From: Rubrivivax sp.
Lineage (GTDB): Bacteria; Pseudomonadota; Gammaproteobacteria; Burkholderiales; Burkholderiaceae_C
Assembly: GCA_020848515.1 (NCBI GenBank)
Contig: JADLIA010000068.1
Span: 1 to 32,899 of the forward strand
Direction of reading: 5' to 3'
Length of the DNA stretch: 32,899 nucleotides
Part shown: one piece after another, positions 1 to 9,425 of the stretch
Layout: every line of letters begins with the position of its first letter
How positions within the stretch are numbered: position 1 is the stretch's first letter
Notes under the pieces: model-generated
What the model saw: the letters and a program-made list of their open reading frames with translations, nothing else
Told to the model about the DNA's origin: nothing
The model's database searches: none
Program-made: the position numbers and the translations under genes

Positions 1-584
1 AGTTTGGCGGCGAACTGGACCAGCCGGCGCGCCTGGTGACCGATGGCGGCCTTGACGTCGTCGCTGAACGGCTGGCCCTGGGTGTGGCTGTAGCCGTAGG
101 GGTTGCCGCCGACCTTGAAGATCACCGGGTCGGTGAAGCCGGGCGCCACCACGATGCCGCCCCAGTGCATGATGGTGGCGTAGAAGGACAGCAGGGTGGA
201 TTCCTGACCGCCGTGGGCGTTTTGCGCCGACGTCATGGCCGACACCGCCTTGTTGGCCAGACCACCCTTGGCCCAGACGCCGCCCAGGGTGTCGATGAAG
301 GCGCGCATCTGGCTGGCCATGATGCCAAAGCGCGTCGGCGCGACGATCAGGTAGGCGTTGGCCCACTCCATGTCGGCGGCCGTGGCCTGCGGCAGCTGCG
401 CGGTCTTGTCGGCCTGCGCCTTCCAGGCCGGCTGGCCGGCCACCACGGCTTCGGGGGCGGTTTCGGGCACCTTCAGCAGGCGCACCTCGGCGCCGGCGGC
501 GCGGGCGGCCTCGGCGGCGATTTCAGCCATCTGGTGGTTGGTGCCGTAGGTGGAGTAGTAAACGATGGCCAGACGAACGCTCAT
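1..584 (-). CDS. wrbA: NAD(P)H:quinone oxidoreductase / flavodoxin-like WrbA (3' end outside window)
   Basis: Reverse-strand translation from ATG at 584: [42 protein letters not shown]...[23 protein letters not shown]...; WrbA-type flavodoxin motifs; runs off the left edge. Confidence 0.9.
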   Translation of the reverse strand, partial: MSVRLAIVYYSTYGTNHQMAEIAAEAARAAGAEVRLLKVPETAPEAVVAGQPAWKAQADKTAQLPQATAADMEWANAYLIVAPTRFGIMASQMRAFIDTLGGVWAKGGLANKAVSAMTSAQNAHGGQESTLLSFYATIMHWGGIVVAPGFTDPVIFKVGGNPYGYSHTQGQPFSDDVKAAIGHQARRLVQFAAK

Positions 585-713
585 GAGGGCTCCTGTGAAA
601 CGGTTTGGAGAGGATCGAGGGGGTGTCAGCCTCCAGTTTATTGGGATTCTTTGGGGCCATAAATACACAAATCCAACTCATACAATTCCATGATTGGAAC
701 AATGGGTGCACCC

Positions 714-1667
714 ATGAACCCCATCAGCCTGCCTGCCAACGACCTGATCCTGTTTGCCCACATCGTGGCGGCGGGCAGTTTCACGCGCGCCGCCGACCGC
801 ACCGGCCTGCCCAAGGCCACCCTGTCGCGTCGCCTGTCCGAGCTGGAAGACGCCCTGGGCGAGCGCCTGCTGCAGCGCAGCACGCGCCGCCTGGCGCTGA
901 CCGAGTTCGGCCAGCACATGCTGGAGCACGCGCAGCGTTTGCTGGAGGAGACGGCCGCCGCCACGGCGCTGGCGCAGCACCGGCAGCTGACGCCGCAGGG
1001 CACGCTGCGGGCCTCGTTTCCGCCCGAGTTCAGCGCGCTGTCGCTGGTGAAGGTGGTGAGCGAGTTCGCGCGCCGCCACCCCGAGGTGCGGCTGGAGCTG
1101 GACCTGTCGGCGCGGCGCGTCGATCTGGTGGCCGAACGCTTCGACCTGGCGGTGCGCGCCGCCACCCAGTTGCCCGACGACAGCACCCTGGTGGCGCGCC
1201 ACATCGTGACGCACGAACACGGCCTGTTCGCCAGCCCGGACTACCTGCGCCGCCATGGCACGCCGGCCACGCCGGCCGAGCTGGAGCGGCACGTCGGGCT
1301 GGCCATGCTGGGCAGCGGCGGCGAGCGCCAGCCCTGGCGCCTGACGCGCGGCAAGGAACGCTGGGAAGGCCTGCCGGCCCAGGTGCACTGCGCCAACTCG
1401 GTGGGGCTGCAACAGGCGCTGGCGGTCCAGGGCCTGGGCATCGTGGGTCTGTCGGCGCTGTTCGTGCGCCAGAGCCGCGACGCCGACTCGCTGCAGCGCG
1501 TGCTGCCCGACTGGTGCCTGCCGCCCACCGGGGTGTGGTGCGTGACGCCGGGGCGGCGCCTGCTGCCCAAGCGCACCAGCGCCTTCATCCAGATCCTGAC
1601 CGAGGTGCTGGCCGAGGGCGGCGCCGCGCCCGCCCCGCTGGCCGCCGGTCACCGACCGCGCCGATGA
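714..1667 (+). CDS. LysR-family transcriptional regulator
   Basis: MNPISLPANDLILFAHIVAAGSFTRAADRTGLPKATLSRRLSELEDALGERLLQRSTRRLALTEFG: canonical LysR HTH; divergent from wrbA. ORF track starts at 690; 702 or 714 are equally plausible starts. Confidence 0.92.
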   Translation: MNPISLPANDLILFAHIVAAGSFTRAADRTGLPKATLSRRLSELEDALGERLLQRSTRRLALTEFGQHMLEHAQRLLEETAAATALAQHRQLTPQGTLRASFPPEFSALSLVKVVSEFARRHPEVRLELDLSARRVDLVAERFDLAVRAATQLPDDSTLVARHIVTHEHGLFASPDYLRRHGTPATPAELERHVGLAMLGSGGERQPWRLTRGKERWEGLPAQVHCANSVGLQQALAVQGLGIVGLSALFVRQSRDADSLQRVLPDWCLPPTGVWCVTPGRRLLPKRTSAFIQILTEVLAEGGAAPAPLAAGHRPRR

Positions 1668-1743
1668 GCGCCGGGCCTGCCGGGCGTGGGGGCGGCGCCG
1701 CGCCGCCGGCACCACCGGCGGGGCTGGCCCTACACTCGGTGGC

Positions 1744-2745
1744 ATGAGCGCACCCACCTCACCCCAACGTCCCGCCGTGCTGGTGGCGCGGGCGATCTTT
1801 CCCGACATCGTCGAGCAGCTGTCGCGCCACTTCGAGGTCGAGTCCAACCCCGACGACACCCTGTGGTCGCGCGCCGAGCTGGTGCGCCGCCTGCAGGGCA
1901 AGCAGGGCGTGTTCACCACCGGCGGCGAGCGCATCGACGCCGAGCTGCTGGCCGCCTGCCCGGGGCTGAGGATCTGCGCCAACATGGCGGTGGGCTACAA
2001 CAACTTCGACCTGCCGGCCATGACGGCCGCCGGCGTGCTGGCCACCAACGCGCCGGGGGTGCTGACCGAAACCACCGCCGACATGGGTTTTGCCCTGCTG
2101 ATGGCGGCGGCGCGCCGCGTCACCGAGGGCGAACACTTTCTGCGCGCCGGCGCCTGGGACCGCTGGGCCTACGACATGCTGATCGGGCAGGACGTGCACG
2201 GCAGCACGCTGGGCATCATCGGCATGGGCCGCATCGGCCAGGCGATCGCGCGGCGCGGCGCGCTGGGCTTCGGCATGCGGGTGATCTACCACAACCGCTC
2301 GCGCCTGCCGGCGGCCGACGAAGCCGCCCTGGGCGCGCGCTACGTCAGCAAGCAGGAGCTGCTGCAAAGCGCCGACCACGTGGTGCTGGTGCTGCCCTAC
2401 AGCGCCGCCTCGCACCACACCATCGGCGCTGCCGAGCTGGCGCTGATGAAGCCCAGCGCCACGCTGACCAACATCGCCCGCGGCGGCATCGTCGACGACG
2501 CCGCACTGGCGGCGGCGCTGCGCGAAGGCCGCATCGCCGCCGCCGGGCTGGACGTGTTCGAGGGCGAGCCCAAGGTGCATCCCGATCTGCTGGCCTGCCG
2601 CAACGTGGTGCTGACGCCGCACATCGGCAGCGCCACCGTGCCCACGCGGCGCGCCATGGCCCAGCTGGCGGCCGACAACCTGATCGGCTACCTGGTGCAC
2701 GGCAAGCCGCTGACCCCGCTCAACCCGGAAGTCGCGGCCCTTTGA
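1744..2745 (+). CDS. 2-hydroxyacid dehydrogenase (D-glycerate/glyoxylate reductase family)
   Basis: NAD-binding motif GSTLGIIGMGRIGQAIARR, catalytic-region motifs NIARGGIVDDAALAAALREGRIAAAGLDVFEGEP and LTPHIGSAT. Confidence 0.92.
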   Translation: MSAPTSPQRPAVLVARAIFPDIVEQLSRHFEVESNPDDTLWSRAELVRRLQGKQGVFTTGGERIDAELLAACPGLRICANMAVGYNNFDLPAMTAAGVLATNAPGVLTETTADMGFALLMAAARRVTEGEHFLRAGAWDRWAYDMLIGQDVHGSTLGIIGMGRIGQAIARRGALGFGMRVIYHNRSRLPAADEAALGARYVSKQELLQSADHVVLVLPYSAASHHTIGAAELALMKPSATLTNIARGGIVDDAALAAALREGRIAAAGLDVFEGEPKVHPDLLACRNVVLTPHIGSATVPTRRAMAQLAADNLIGYLVHGKPLTPLNPEVAAL

Positions 2746-2850
2746 TACGGATTTGCATTCGAACATGACCCACGACCGCTTGGTCTTCGACGCGCACCGA
2801 GGTCATGGGTGATGGGTCGTTCTGCAAGCGAGCCGGCCTGAAGCTTGCGA

Positions 2851-2911
2851 TTGATTTTGGCTGCCGGCGCCCATCAGGCAAGCGCCGGCAGCTATCGATA
2901 TAGTAGCAATC
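2851..2911 (-). repeat. Dispersed stem-loop repeat, copy 1 (abuts rmuC ATG)
   Basis: Reverse complement: GATTGCTACTATATCGATAGCTGCCGGCGCTTGCCTGATGGGCGCCGGCAGCCAAAATCAA; perfect 11-bp arms GCTGCCGGCGC/GCGCCGGCAGC. Confidence 0.88.
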
Positions 2912-4426
2912 ATGGACCTCTCCAACCCTGTCTGGCTGCCCTGGCTGGCGCTGGCCGCACTGTTGCTCAACCTGCTGCTGCTGCTGGCGCTGCTGCTGCG
3001 CCGCCCGCGCCGGCCGGCCGACGTGGCCGCGCGCGACGAAGTGCGGCAGTGGCTGGACCAGCAGGGCGAGCGGCTGGAGCGCGGGCTGCGCCAGGAAATG
3101 GGCGAGGGCGCGCGCAGCGGCCGCCAGGAGCTGGCGCAGGCGCTGGCCAGCTTCCAGAGCGCGGTCACGGCGCAGGGGGCAGAAGCCGTGCGCACCCAGA
3201 ACGCCCAGGTCGACGCACTGGCCATGCAGCTGACCCAGCTGCGCGGCACCCTGGGCGACACCCTGGTCGGGCAGTTGCAGCAACTGGCCCTGACCATGAC
3301 CCAGCAGGCGCAGGAGGCCACACGCACGCAGAACGCGCAGATCGACGCCTTCGCCCAGCAGCTGGCGCACCTGCGTGGCAGCCTGTCGGAGACGCTGACG
3401 CAGCAGCTGCAGCAGCTCAGCGAAGCCAACGCCCGCCGCGTGCAGGAAATGCGCGCCACGCTGGAGCAGCAGATCGGCGCGCTGCAGGCCGCCAACAGCG
3501 CCAAGCTCGACGAGATGCGCCAGACCGTCGACGAAAAGCTGCACGCCACGCTGGAGCAGCGCCTGGGCGAGCGCTTCAAGCAGGTGGCCGAACGGCTGGA
3601 GCAGGTGCACAAGGGCCTGGGCGAGATGCAGACGCTGGCGCAGGGGGTGGGCGACCTCAAGCACCTGCTGGCCAACGTCAAGACGCGCGGCACCTTCGGC
3701 GAGGCGCAGCTGGGGCAACTGCTGGAGCAGGTGTTCGCGCCCGAGCAGTACGCGGCGCAGGTGGCCACGCGCCCCGACACGCGCCACGCGGTCGACTTCG
3801 CCATCCGCCTGCCCGGCCGCGGCGACGACGGCGCGCCGGTGTGGCTGCCGATCGACGCCAAGTTTCCGACCGAGGACTACGAGCGACTGCTCGACGCCCA
3901 GCAGCGCGCCGACGCCGGCGCGGCCGAGGCGGCCGGCAAGGCGCTGGAAGCGCGCATCCGGCTGGAAGCGCGCAGCATCGCCGACAAGTACGTCGAGCCG
4001 CCGCACACCACCGACTTCGCCATCCTGTTCCTGCCCAGCGAGGGCCTGTACGCCGAGGTGCTGCGCCGCCCCGGCCTGATGGAGGCGTTGCAGCGCGAAC
4101 TGCGCGTCACCCTGGCCGGACCGACCACGCTGCTGGCCATGCTCAGCAGCCTGCAGATGGGCTTTCGCACCCTGGCGCTGGAAAAGCGCAGCAGCGAGGT
4201 GTGGCAGGTGCTGGGTGCGGTCAAGACCGAATTCGCCAAGTTCGGCGACGTGCTGGCGCGCGTCAAGTCGCAGACCCAGACCGTGCTCAACACCCTGGAC
4301 GCCGCGCAGACGCGCACCAACGTGATGAACCGCGCGCTGCGCCGCGTCGAGGCCCTGCCCGACGAGCAGGCGCTGCAGCTGCTGCCGGGCGGCGGCGACG
4401 CCCACGGCGCCGGGGGCAATTCTTGA
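2912..4426 (+). CDS. rmuC: DNA recombination protein RmuC
   Basis: N-terminal TM segment, coiled coil, then KTRGTFGEAQLGQLLEQVFAPEQY...LPIDAKFPTEDYERL...FAILFLPSEGLYAEVL, typical RmuC. Confidence 0.93.
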   Translation: MDLSNPVWLPWLALAALLLNLLLLLALLLRRPRRPADVAARDEVRQWLDQQGERLERGLRQEMGEGARSGRQELAQALASFQSAVTAQGAEAVRTQNAQVDALAMQLTQLRGTLGDTLVGQLQQLALTMTQQAQEATRTQNAQIDAFAQQLAHLRGSLSETLTQQLQQLSEANARRVQEMRATLEQQIGALQAANSAKLDEMRQTVDEKLHATLEQRLGERFKQVAERLEQVHKGLGEMQTLAQGVGDLKHLLANVKTRGTFGEAQLGQLLEQVFAPEQYAAQVATRPDTRHAVDFAIRLPGRGDDGAPVWLPIDAKFPTEDYERLLDAQQRADAGAAEAAGKALEARIRLEARSIADKYVEPPHTTDFAILFLPSEGLYAEVLRRPGLMEALQRELRVTLAGPTTLLAMLSSLQMGFRTLALEKRSSEVWQVLGAVKTEFAKFGDVLARVKSQTQTVLNTLDAAQTRTNVMNRALRRVEALPDEQALQLLPGGGDAHGAGGNS

Positions 4427-4484
4427 GCGCTATCACATCAATAGCTGCCGGCGCAGTCTGCGCAAGCTTTGTAGCGGTTTTGAA
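4425..4484 (+). repeat. Dispersed stem-loop repeat, copy 2 (directly after rmuC stop)
   Basis: GAGCGCTATCACATCAATAGCTGCCGGCGCAGTCTGCGCAAGCTTTGTAGCGGTTTTGAAGGC. Confidence 0.75.
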
Positions 4485-4496
4485 GGCTGAACCGCG

Positions 4497-5687
4497 ATGG
4501 CCCTGAGCGGCCGCCAGGTGCTGCGCCTGATGCTGGCGCAGGTGTGCGTGCACAGCGCCATGACCGGCACCCGGCTGGCGGCGCCGCTCTTGGCGCTCAA
4601 GCTCGGCTACAGCGCGGCGGCGGTGGGCGTGCTGCTGGCGCTGTTTGCGCTGTCGGCGGTGTTTCTGGCGCTGCCGGCCGGGCGCCTGGCCGATCGCCAG
4701 GGCCTGCACCTGCCGCTGGCGCTGGCGGTGTCGGCGGCCATGCTGGGCGCCGGGCTGGCGGCGGCCTGGCCGGTGTTTGCCGTGCTGTGCGCCTCGGCGC
4801 TGCTGGTGGGGGCGGCGGCCAACGCGGCGCAGATCGCGCTGCAGCGCCACATCGGCCGCCTGGCCAGCGACGCCGCCGAGCGCAAGCTGGCCTTCAGCTG
4901 GATCGCCATCGCACCGGCGGCGGCCAACTTCGCCGGCCCGCTGGTGGCCGGGCTGCTGATCGACCGCGCCGGACCGCAGGCGGGCGATCTGATCGGCTAC
5001 CGCTGGGCCTTCGGGCTGATGGCGGCGCTGCCGCTGCTGTGCTGGGCGCTGCTGCGCGGCACGCCGCGCGCGCCGGTGGTGCCGGCCGCGGCGGGCGAGG
5101 ATCGCGCCTCGGTGTGGGATTTGCTGGGCCACGCCGCCATGCGCCGTCTGCTGCTGGTCAACTGGCTGCAGTCCATGGCCTGGGACGTGCACATGTTCGT
5201 GCTGCCGCTGCTGGGGCACGAGCGCGGGCTGTCGGCGTCGGTGATCGGCGCGCTGCAGGGCGCGTTCGCGGTCGCCGCGGCGCTGGTGCGCATGGCGCTG
5301 CCGCTGCTGGCGCGCCGGCTGGCCGAATGGCAGGTGATCTACGCCTCCACCCTGCTGGCGGCCTGCGCGCTGCTGGCCTACCCGTGGATGCCGGGGCCGC
5401 TGGGCATGGGCGCCTGCTCGATGGTGCTGGGCGTGGCCCTGGGCGCGGTGCAGCCGATGGTGATGAGCCTGCTGCACGAGGTGGCGCCCATCGAGCGCCA
5501 GGGCGAGGCGATGGCGCTGCGCTCGCTGACCATGAACGCCTCCAGCTTCACCATGCCGATGCTGTTCGGCTCCATCGGCGCCGTCATCGGCACCGGCGGT
5601 CTGTTCTGGCTGGTGGCGCTGGTGCTGGCGCTGGGCGCGCGCAGCGTGCCGGCCCTGGGCGGGGCGGCGCGGCCACCGTCGGCCTGA
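4497..5687 (+). CDS. MFS transporter
   Basis: Multiple hydrophobic helices with MFS loop motif LPAGRLADRQGLHLPL; ATG at 4497, stop at 5687. Confidence 0.87.
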   Translation: MALSGRQVLRLMLAQVCVHSAMTGTRLAAPLLALKLGYSAAAVGVLLALFALSAVFLALPAGRLADRQGLHLPLALAVSAAMLGAGLAAAWPVFAVLCASALLVGAAANAAQIALQRHIGRLASDAAERKLAFSWIAIAPAAANFAGPLVAGLLIDRAGPQAGDLIGYRWAFGLMAALPLLCWALLRGTPRAPVVPAAAGEDRASVWDLLGHAAMRRLLLVNWLQSMAWDVHMFVLPLLGHERGLSASVIGALQGAFAVAAALVRMALPLLARRLAEWQVIYASTLLAACALLAYPWMPGPLGMGACSMVLGVALGAVQPMVMSLLHEVAPIERQGEAMALRSLTMNASSFTMPMLFGSIGAVIGTGGLFWLVALVLALGARSVPALGGAARPPSA

Positions 5688-5757
5688 GACCGAACCACCC
5701 GCCCGGCCCGGCCCACGCCGGCTTCGGGCACGGCGGCGCCGCCGCTGCCGGAACCGA

Positions 5758-6216
5758 TCAGTCGACTTCGGCGATCAGCTCGATCTCGACGCAGGCGCCG
5801 AGCGGGATCTGCGCCACGCCGAAGGCGCTGCGCGCGTGCTTGCCGGCGTCACCGAACACCTGGCCCAGCAGCTCGGAGCAGCCGTTGGTGACCAGGTGCT
5901 GCTCGGTGAAGTCGGGCGTGCTGTTGACCAGGCTCATCACCTTGACGATGCGGCGCACCTTGCCCAGATCGCCCACCGCCGCCTGCAGCGTGCCCATCAG
6001 GTCGATGGCGACTGCGCGCGCGGCCTGCGCCCCTTCGGCGGTGGTCATGCTGGCGCCCAGCTTGCCGACCCAGGGCTGACCGTCCCGGCGCGCGATGTGG
6101 CCGGACAGGAACACCAGCGGGCCGCTGCGCACGAAGGGCACGTAGGCGGCGGCGGGGGTGCTGACGGGCGGCAGGCTGATGCCCAGGGCTTTGAGCTGCT
6201 CGGCGGGATGGGTCAT
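5758..6216 (-). CDS. RidA/YjgF family protein
   Basis: MTHPAEQLKALGISLPPVSTPAAAYVPFVRSGPLVFLSGHIARRDGQPWVGKLGA...LGDLGKVRRIVKVMSLVNSTPDF; start taken at the internal ATG at 6216. Confidence 0.9.
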   Translation of the reverse strand: MTHPAEQLKALGISLPPVSTPAAAYVPFVRSGPLVFLSGHIARRDGQPWVGKLGASMTTAEGAQAARAVAIDLMGTLQAAVGDLGKVRRIVKVMSLVNSTPDFTEQHLVTNGCSELLGQVFGDAGKHARSAFGVAQIPLGACVEIELIAEVD

Positions 6217-6387
6217 GGTCGGGGTCTCCGGAAGAAGGGGCGGATCACCGAGCGGTGGCAACGGCTCGGACCGCGGGGCGGCCATTGTCGCACCGGCTGG
6301 CGTGGGCGCGGCGCCACGCCGGCGCGGCGTTTGCGGAGATACTGGCACCCAGGCGCTGGCCCGGCGCGCTCGCGGGCTTAGGCTCCC

Positions 6388-6440
6388 AAGCGGCCCTGGC
6401 GCTTATCTGGTCTGCGCCAGAAGCTATCGAAGCCATAGCG
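6388..6440 (-). repeat. Dispersed stem-loop repeat, copy 3 (upstream of comEC)
   Basis: Reverse complement: CGCTATGGCTTCGATAGCTTCTGGCGCAGACCAGATAAGCGCCAGGGCCGCTTG; arms CTGGCGC/GCGCCAG. Confidence 0.8.
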
Positions 6441-6444
6441 TCCG

Positions 6445-8916
6445 ATGCGGTTTTCCGAACCCCCGCCAACCCCTGCCGCGCTCGGGCGCTGGCGCGGCCA
6501 TGCGCTGACGGCGCTGCTGGCGGGCGGCGTGCTGGGCGTGGCGGCGCAGCTGCAGCAGGCGCGCCTGTGGCCGGCCTGGGCCTATGCGCTGACGGGCCTG
6601 CTGGCGCTGCTGCTGGCGGTGGCGGCCTGGCGCCCGCGCCGGGCCGGGGCGCGCGCGCTCGGGCTGTGGCTGCTGGCCGGGGCGCTGGCCGCCGGCGCCA
6701 GCACCGGCTGGCGCGCCGGGCTGCGCCAGGCCGAGCGGCTGGCGCCGGCGCTGGAAGGGCGCGACCTGCGGCTGACCGGCCGCATCGCCGGCCTGCCGCA
6801 GCGCGGCGAAGCCGGCTGGCGCTTTCGCTTCGACGTCGAGCGGGCCAGCCTGGACGGCGCGCCGGTGCGCGTGCCGCCGCGCGTGCAGCTGGGCTGGTAC
6901 GGCTGGGTGGCGACGGCCGACGAAACCGACGCCGAGCGCCCCGTGGCCGCGGCGCTGCGCAGCGGCGACCGCTGGCAGCTGACGGCGCGGCTGAAGGCGC
7001 CGCACGGCAACCTGAACCCGCACGGCTTCGACCTGGAGCTGTGGCTGTGGGAGCAGGGCGTGGGCGCCAGCGGCTACGTGCGCAGCGGCCCGCGCGAGGC
7101 GCCGGCGCGCCGGCTGGAGGAAGGCGGCGCCTCGCTGCCGCGCTGGCGGCAGGCGGTGCGCGACCGCATCCTGGACGGCGCCGACGCCGGCGACGCCACG
7201 GCGCGCCGGCTGGCCGGCATCGTGGCGGCGCTGGTGACGGGCGATCAGAACGCCATCGAGCGCGCCGACTGGGACGTGTTTCGCGCCACCGGCGTGGCGC
7301 ACCTGATGAGCATCTCCGGCCTGCACATCACCATGTTCGCCTGGCTGGCGGCGGCGCTGGTGGGTGCGTTGTGGCGGCGTTCGGCGCGCTGGGGCTGGCC
7401 GGCCGGCCGCAGCCCCTGCCTGTGGCTGCCGGCACCGACGGCGGCACGGCTGGGCGGCCTGCTGCTGGCGACGGCCTATGCGCTGTTCAGCGGCTGGGGC
7501 GTGCCGGCGCAGCGCACGGTGCTGATGCTGGCCGCGCTGACGCTGCTGCACGTCGCCGGCCTGCGCTGGCCCTGGTGGCTGAATGCGCTGGCGGCGGCGG
7601 TGGTGGTGCTGGCGCTGGACCCGTGGGCGCTGATGCAGCCCGGCTTCTGGCTCAGCTTCGTCGCCGTGGCGGTCCTGTTTGCTACCGATTCGAGAGCGGC
7701 CGGCGCACAACAGACGGGCGCCAGAGCCCGATGGCTTGCCTTGCTGCGGGAGCAGGGCGTGGTCACGCTGGCGCTCACGCCGCTGTCGCTGATCCTGTTC
7801 GGTCAGGCTTCGGTGGTGGGCCTGCTGGCCAATCTGCTGGCCATTCCCTGGGTCACGCTGCTGGTCACGCCGCTGGCGCTGCTGGGCGTGCTGTGGGCAC
7901 CGCTGTGGAGCCTGGCCGCCTGGGCGCTGCGGCCGCTGGCGGCGCTGCTGGGCTGGCTGGCGGCCTGGCCCTGGGCCAGCGTGTCGCTGCCGGCGCTGCC
8001 GCTCGTGCTGGGGCTGGCGGCGGTGGCCGGCGGGCTGCTGCTGGCGCTGCGCTGGCCGCCGGCGTGGCGGCTGGCCGGCCTGCCGCTGGTGCTGCCGCTG
8101 GCGCTGTGGCAGCCGGCGCGGCCGGCGCCGGGGCAGTTCGAATTGCTGGCGGCCGACGTCGGGCAGGGCAGCGCGGTCCTCGTGCGCACCGCGCGCCACA
8201 GCCTGCTGTACGACGCCGGGCCGCGCTACTCGCTCGAAAGCGATGCCGGCCATCGCGTGCTGGTGCCGCTGCTGCGCGCCCTGGGCGAGCGCCTGGACAG
8301 CGTGGTGCTGAGCCACCGCGACAGCGACCACACCGGCGGCGCGCGCGCCGTGCTGGCGGCGCAGCCGCAGGCCGAGCTGCGCGCGTCGATCGAAGACGGG
8401 CACGAGCTGCAGGCGCTGCGCCCGGCCACCCGCTGCCAGGCCGGCCAGCGCTGGCAGTGGGACGGCGTGGCCTTCGAGCTGCTGCACCCCGACGCCGCCG
8501 ACCACGCCCGCCCGCTCAAGTCCAACGCCCTCAGCTGCGTGCTGCGCGTGCGCGCGGCCGACGGCGCCGCCGCCTTGCTGACCGGCGACATCGAGCAGGC
8601 GCAGGAGCAGGCGCTGGTGGCGCGCACGCCCGAGCTGCGCGCCGACGTGCTGCTGGCGCCGCACCACGGCAGCCGCGGTTCGTCGTCGGCCGCGCTGCTG
8701 GCGGCGGTGCGCCCGCGCTGGGTGCTGGTGCAGGCCGGCTACCGCAACCGCTTCGGTCACCCGGCAGCCGAGGCGCTGGCGCGCTACGCCGCCGTCGGTG
8801 CGCAGCCGGTCGGCTCGCCGCGCTGCGGCGCCATGCGCTGGCACAGCGCGCAGCCCGGCGCGCTGCGCTGCGAACGCGACACGGCGGCACGCTACTGGCA
8901 TCATCAACCGCCATGA
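6445..8916 (+). CDS. comEC: DNA internalization-related competence protein ComEC/Rec2
   Basis: Competence domain (GVAHLMSISGLHITMFAWL), then metallo-beta-lactamase-like domain (DVGQGSAVLVRT...LSHRDSDHTGGARAVL...LLAPHHGSRGSSS). Confidence 0.94.
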   Translation: MRFSEPPPTPAALGRWRGHALTALLAGGVLGVAAQLQQARLWPAWAYALTGLLALLLAVAAWRPRRAGARALGLWLLAGALAAGASTGWRAGLRQAERLAPALEGRDLRLTGRIAGLPQRGEAGWRFRFDVERASLDGAPVRVPPRVQLGWYGWVATADETDAERPVAAALRSGDRWQLTARLKAPHGNLNPHGFDLELWLWEQGVGASGYVRSGPREAPARRLEEGGASLPRWRQAVRDRILDGADAGDATARRLAGIVAALVTGDQNAIERADWDVFRATGVAHLMSISGLHITMFAWLAAALVGALWRRSARWGWPAGRSPCLWLPAPTAARLGGLLLATAYALFSGWGVPAQRTVLMLAALTLLHVAGLRWPWWLNALAAAVVVLALDPWALMQPGFWLSFVAVAVLFATDSRAAGAQQTGARARWLALLREQGVVTLALTPLSLILFGQASVVGLLANLLAIPWVTLLVTPLALLGVLWAPLWSLAAWALRPLAALLGWLAAWPWASVSLPALPLVLGLAAVAGGLLLALRWPPAWRLAGLPLVLPLALWQPARPAPGQFELLAADVGQGSAVLVRTARHSLLYDAGPRYSLESDAGHRVLVPLLRALGERLDSVVLSHRDSDHTGGARAVLAAQPQAELRASIEDGHELQALRPATRCQAGQRWQWDGVAFELLHPDAADHARPLKSNALSCVLRVRAADGAAALLTGDIEQAQEQALVARTPELRADVLLAPHHGSRGSSSAALLAAVRPRWVLVQAGYRNRFGHPAAEALARYAAVGAQPVGSPRCGAMRWHSAQPGALRCERDTAARYWHHQPP
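7678..7735 (+). repeat. Dispersed stem-loop repeat, copy 4, in frame inside comEC
   Basis: TTTGCTACCGATTCGAGAGCGGCCGGCGCACAACAGACGGGCGCCAGAGCCCG aligns with copy 7 (TTTGCTACTGAATTCATAGCTGCTGGCGCTTGTAGAACGGGCGCTGGAGGCC). Confidence 0.65.
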
Positions 8917-9404
8917 AGACGCTGCTGATCGTCTACCACAGCCTGACCGGCGGCACGCGCCAGATGGCCGAGGCGGCGGCCCAGGCCGCGCGCCAGGAGG
9001 GCGGCGTGGCGGTGCGCCTGCTGACCGCCGCGCAAGCCGGCCCGCCGGACCTGCTGGCAGCCGACGGCTACCTGTTCGCCACGCCGGAGAACCTGGCGGC
9101 CATGGCCGGGCTGATGAAGGACTTCTTCGACCGCTGCTACTACCCGGTGCTCGAACGCATCCAGGGGCGGCCCTACGCCGCCATGATCTGCGCCGGCAGC
9201 GACGGCGCCGGCGCGCTGCGCCAGCTCGAACGCATCGCCACCGGCTGGCGGCTGAAGCAAGTGGCGCCCGGCCTGATCGTCTGCACCCACGCCCAGACGC
9301 CCGAGCGCATCCTGGCGCCCAAGACCATCGAGCCGCCGGACCTGGCGCGCTGCGCCGAGCTGGGCGCCGGGCTGGCGGCGGGGCTGGGGGCGGGGGTGTT
9401 CTGA
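8913..9404 (+). CDS. flavodoxin family protein / NAD(P)H-dependent oxidoreductase
   Basis: MKTLLIVYHSLTGGTRQMAEAAAQAARQEGG...DGYLFATPENLAAMAGLMKDFFDRCYYP; ATGA overlap with comEC stop (8913-8916). Confidence 0.87.
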   Translation: MKTLLIVYHSLTGGTRQMAEAAAQAARQEGGVAVRLLTAAQAGPPDLLAADGYLFATPENLAAMAGLMKDFFDRCYYPVLERIQGRPYAAMICAGSDGAGALRQLERIATGWRLKQVAPGLIVCTHAQTPERILAPKTIEPPDLARCAELGAGLAAGLGAGVF

Positions 9405-9425
9405 GCGCGGCCGCGCCGGCCCCCG

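Noticed and set aside
2720-4405. 561-aa minus-strand ORF antisense to rmuC
   Set aside because: Leu/Gln/Arg/His-rich shadow ORF of the rmuC coiled-coil codons.
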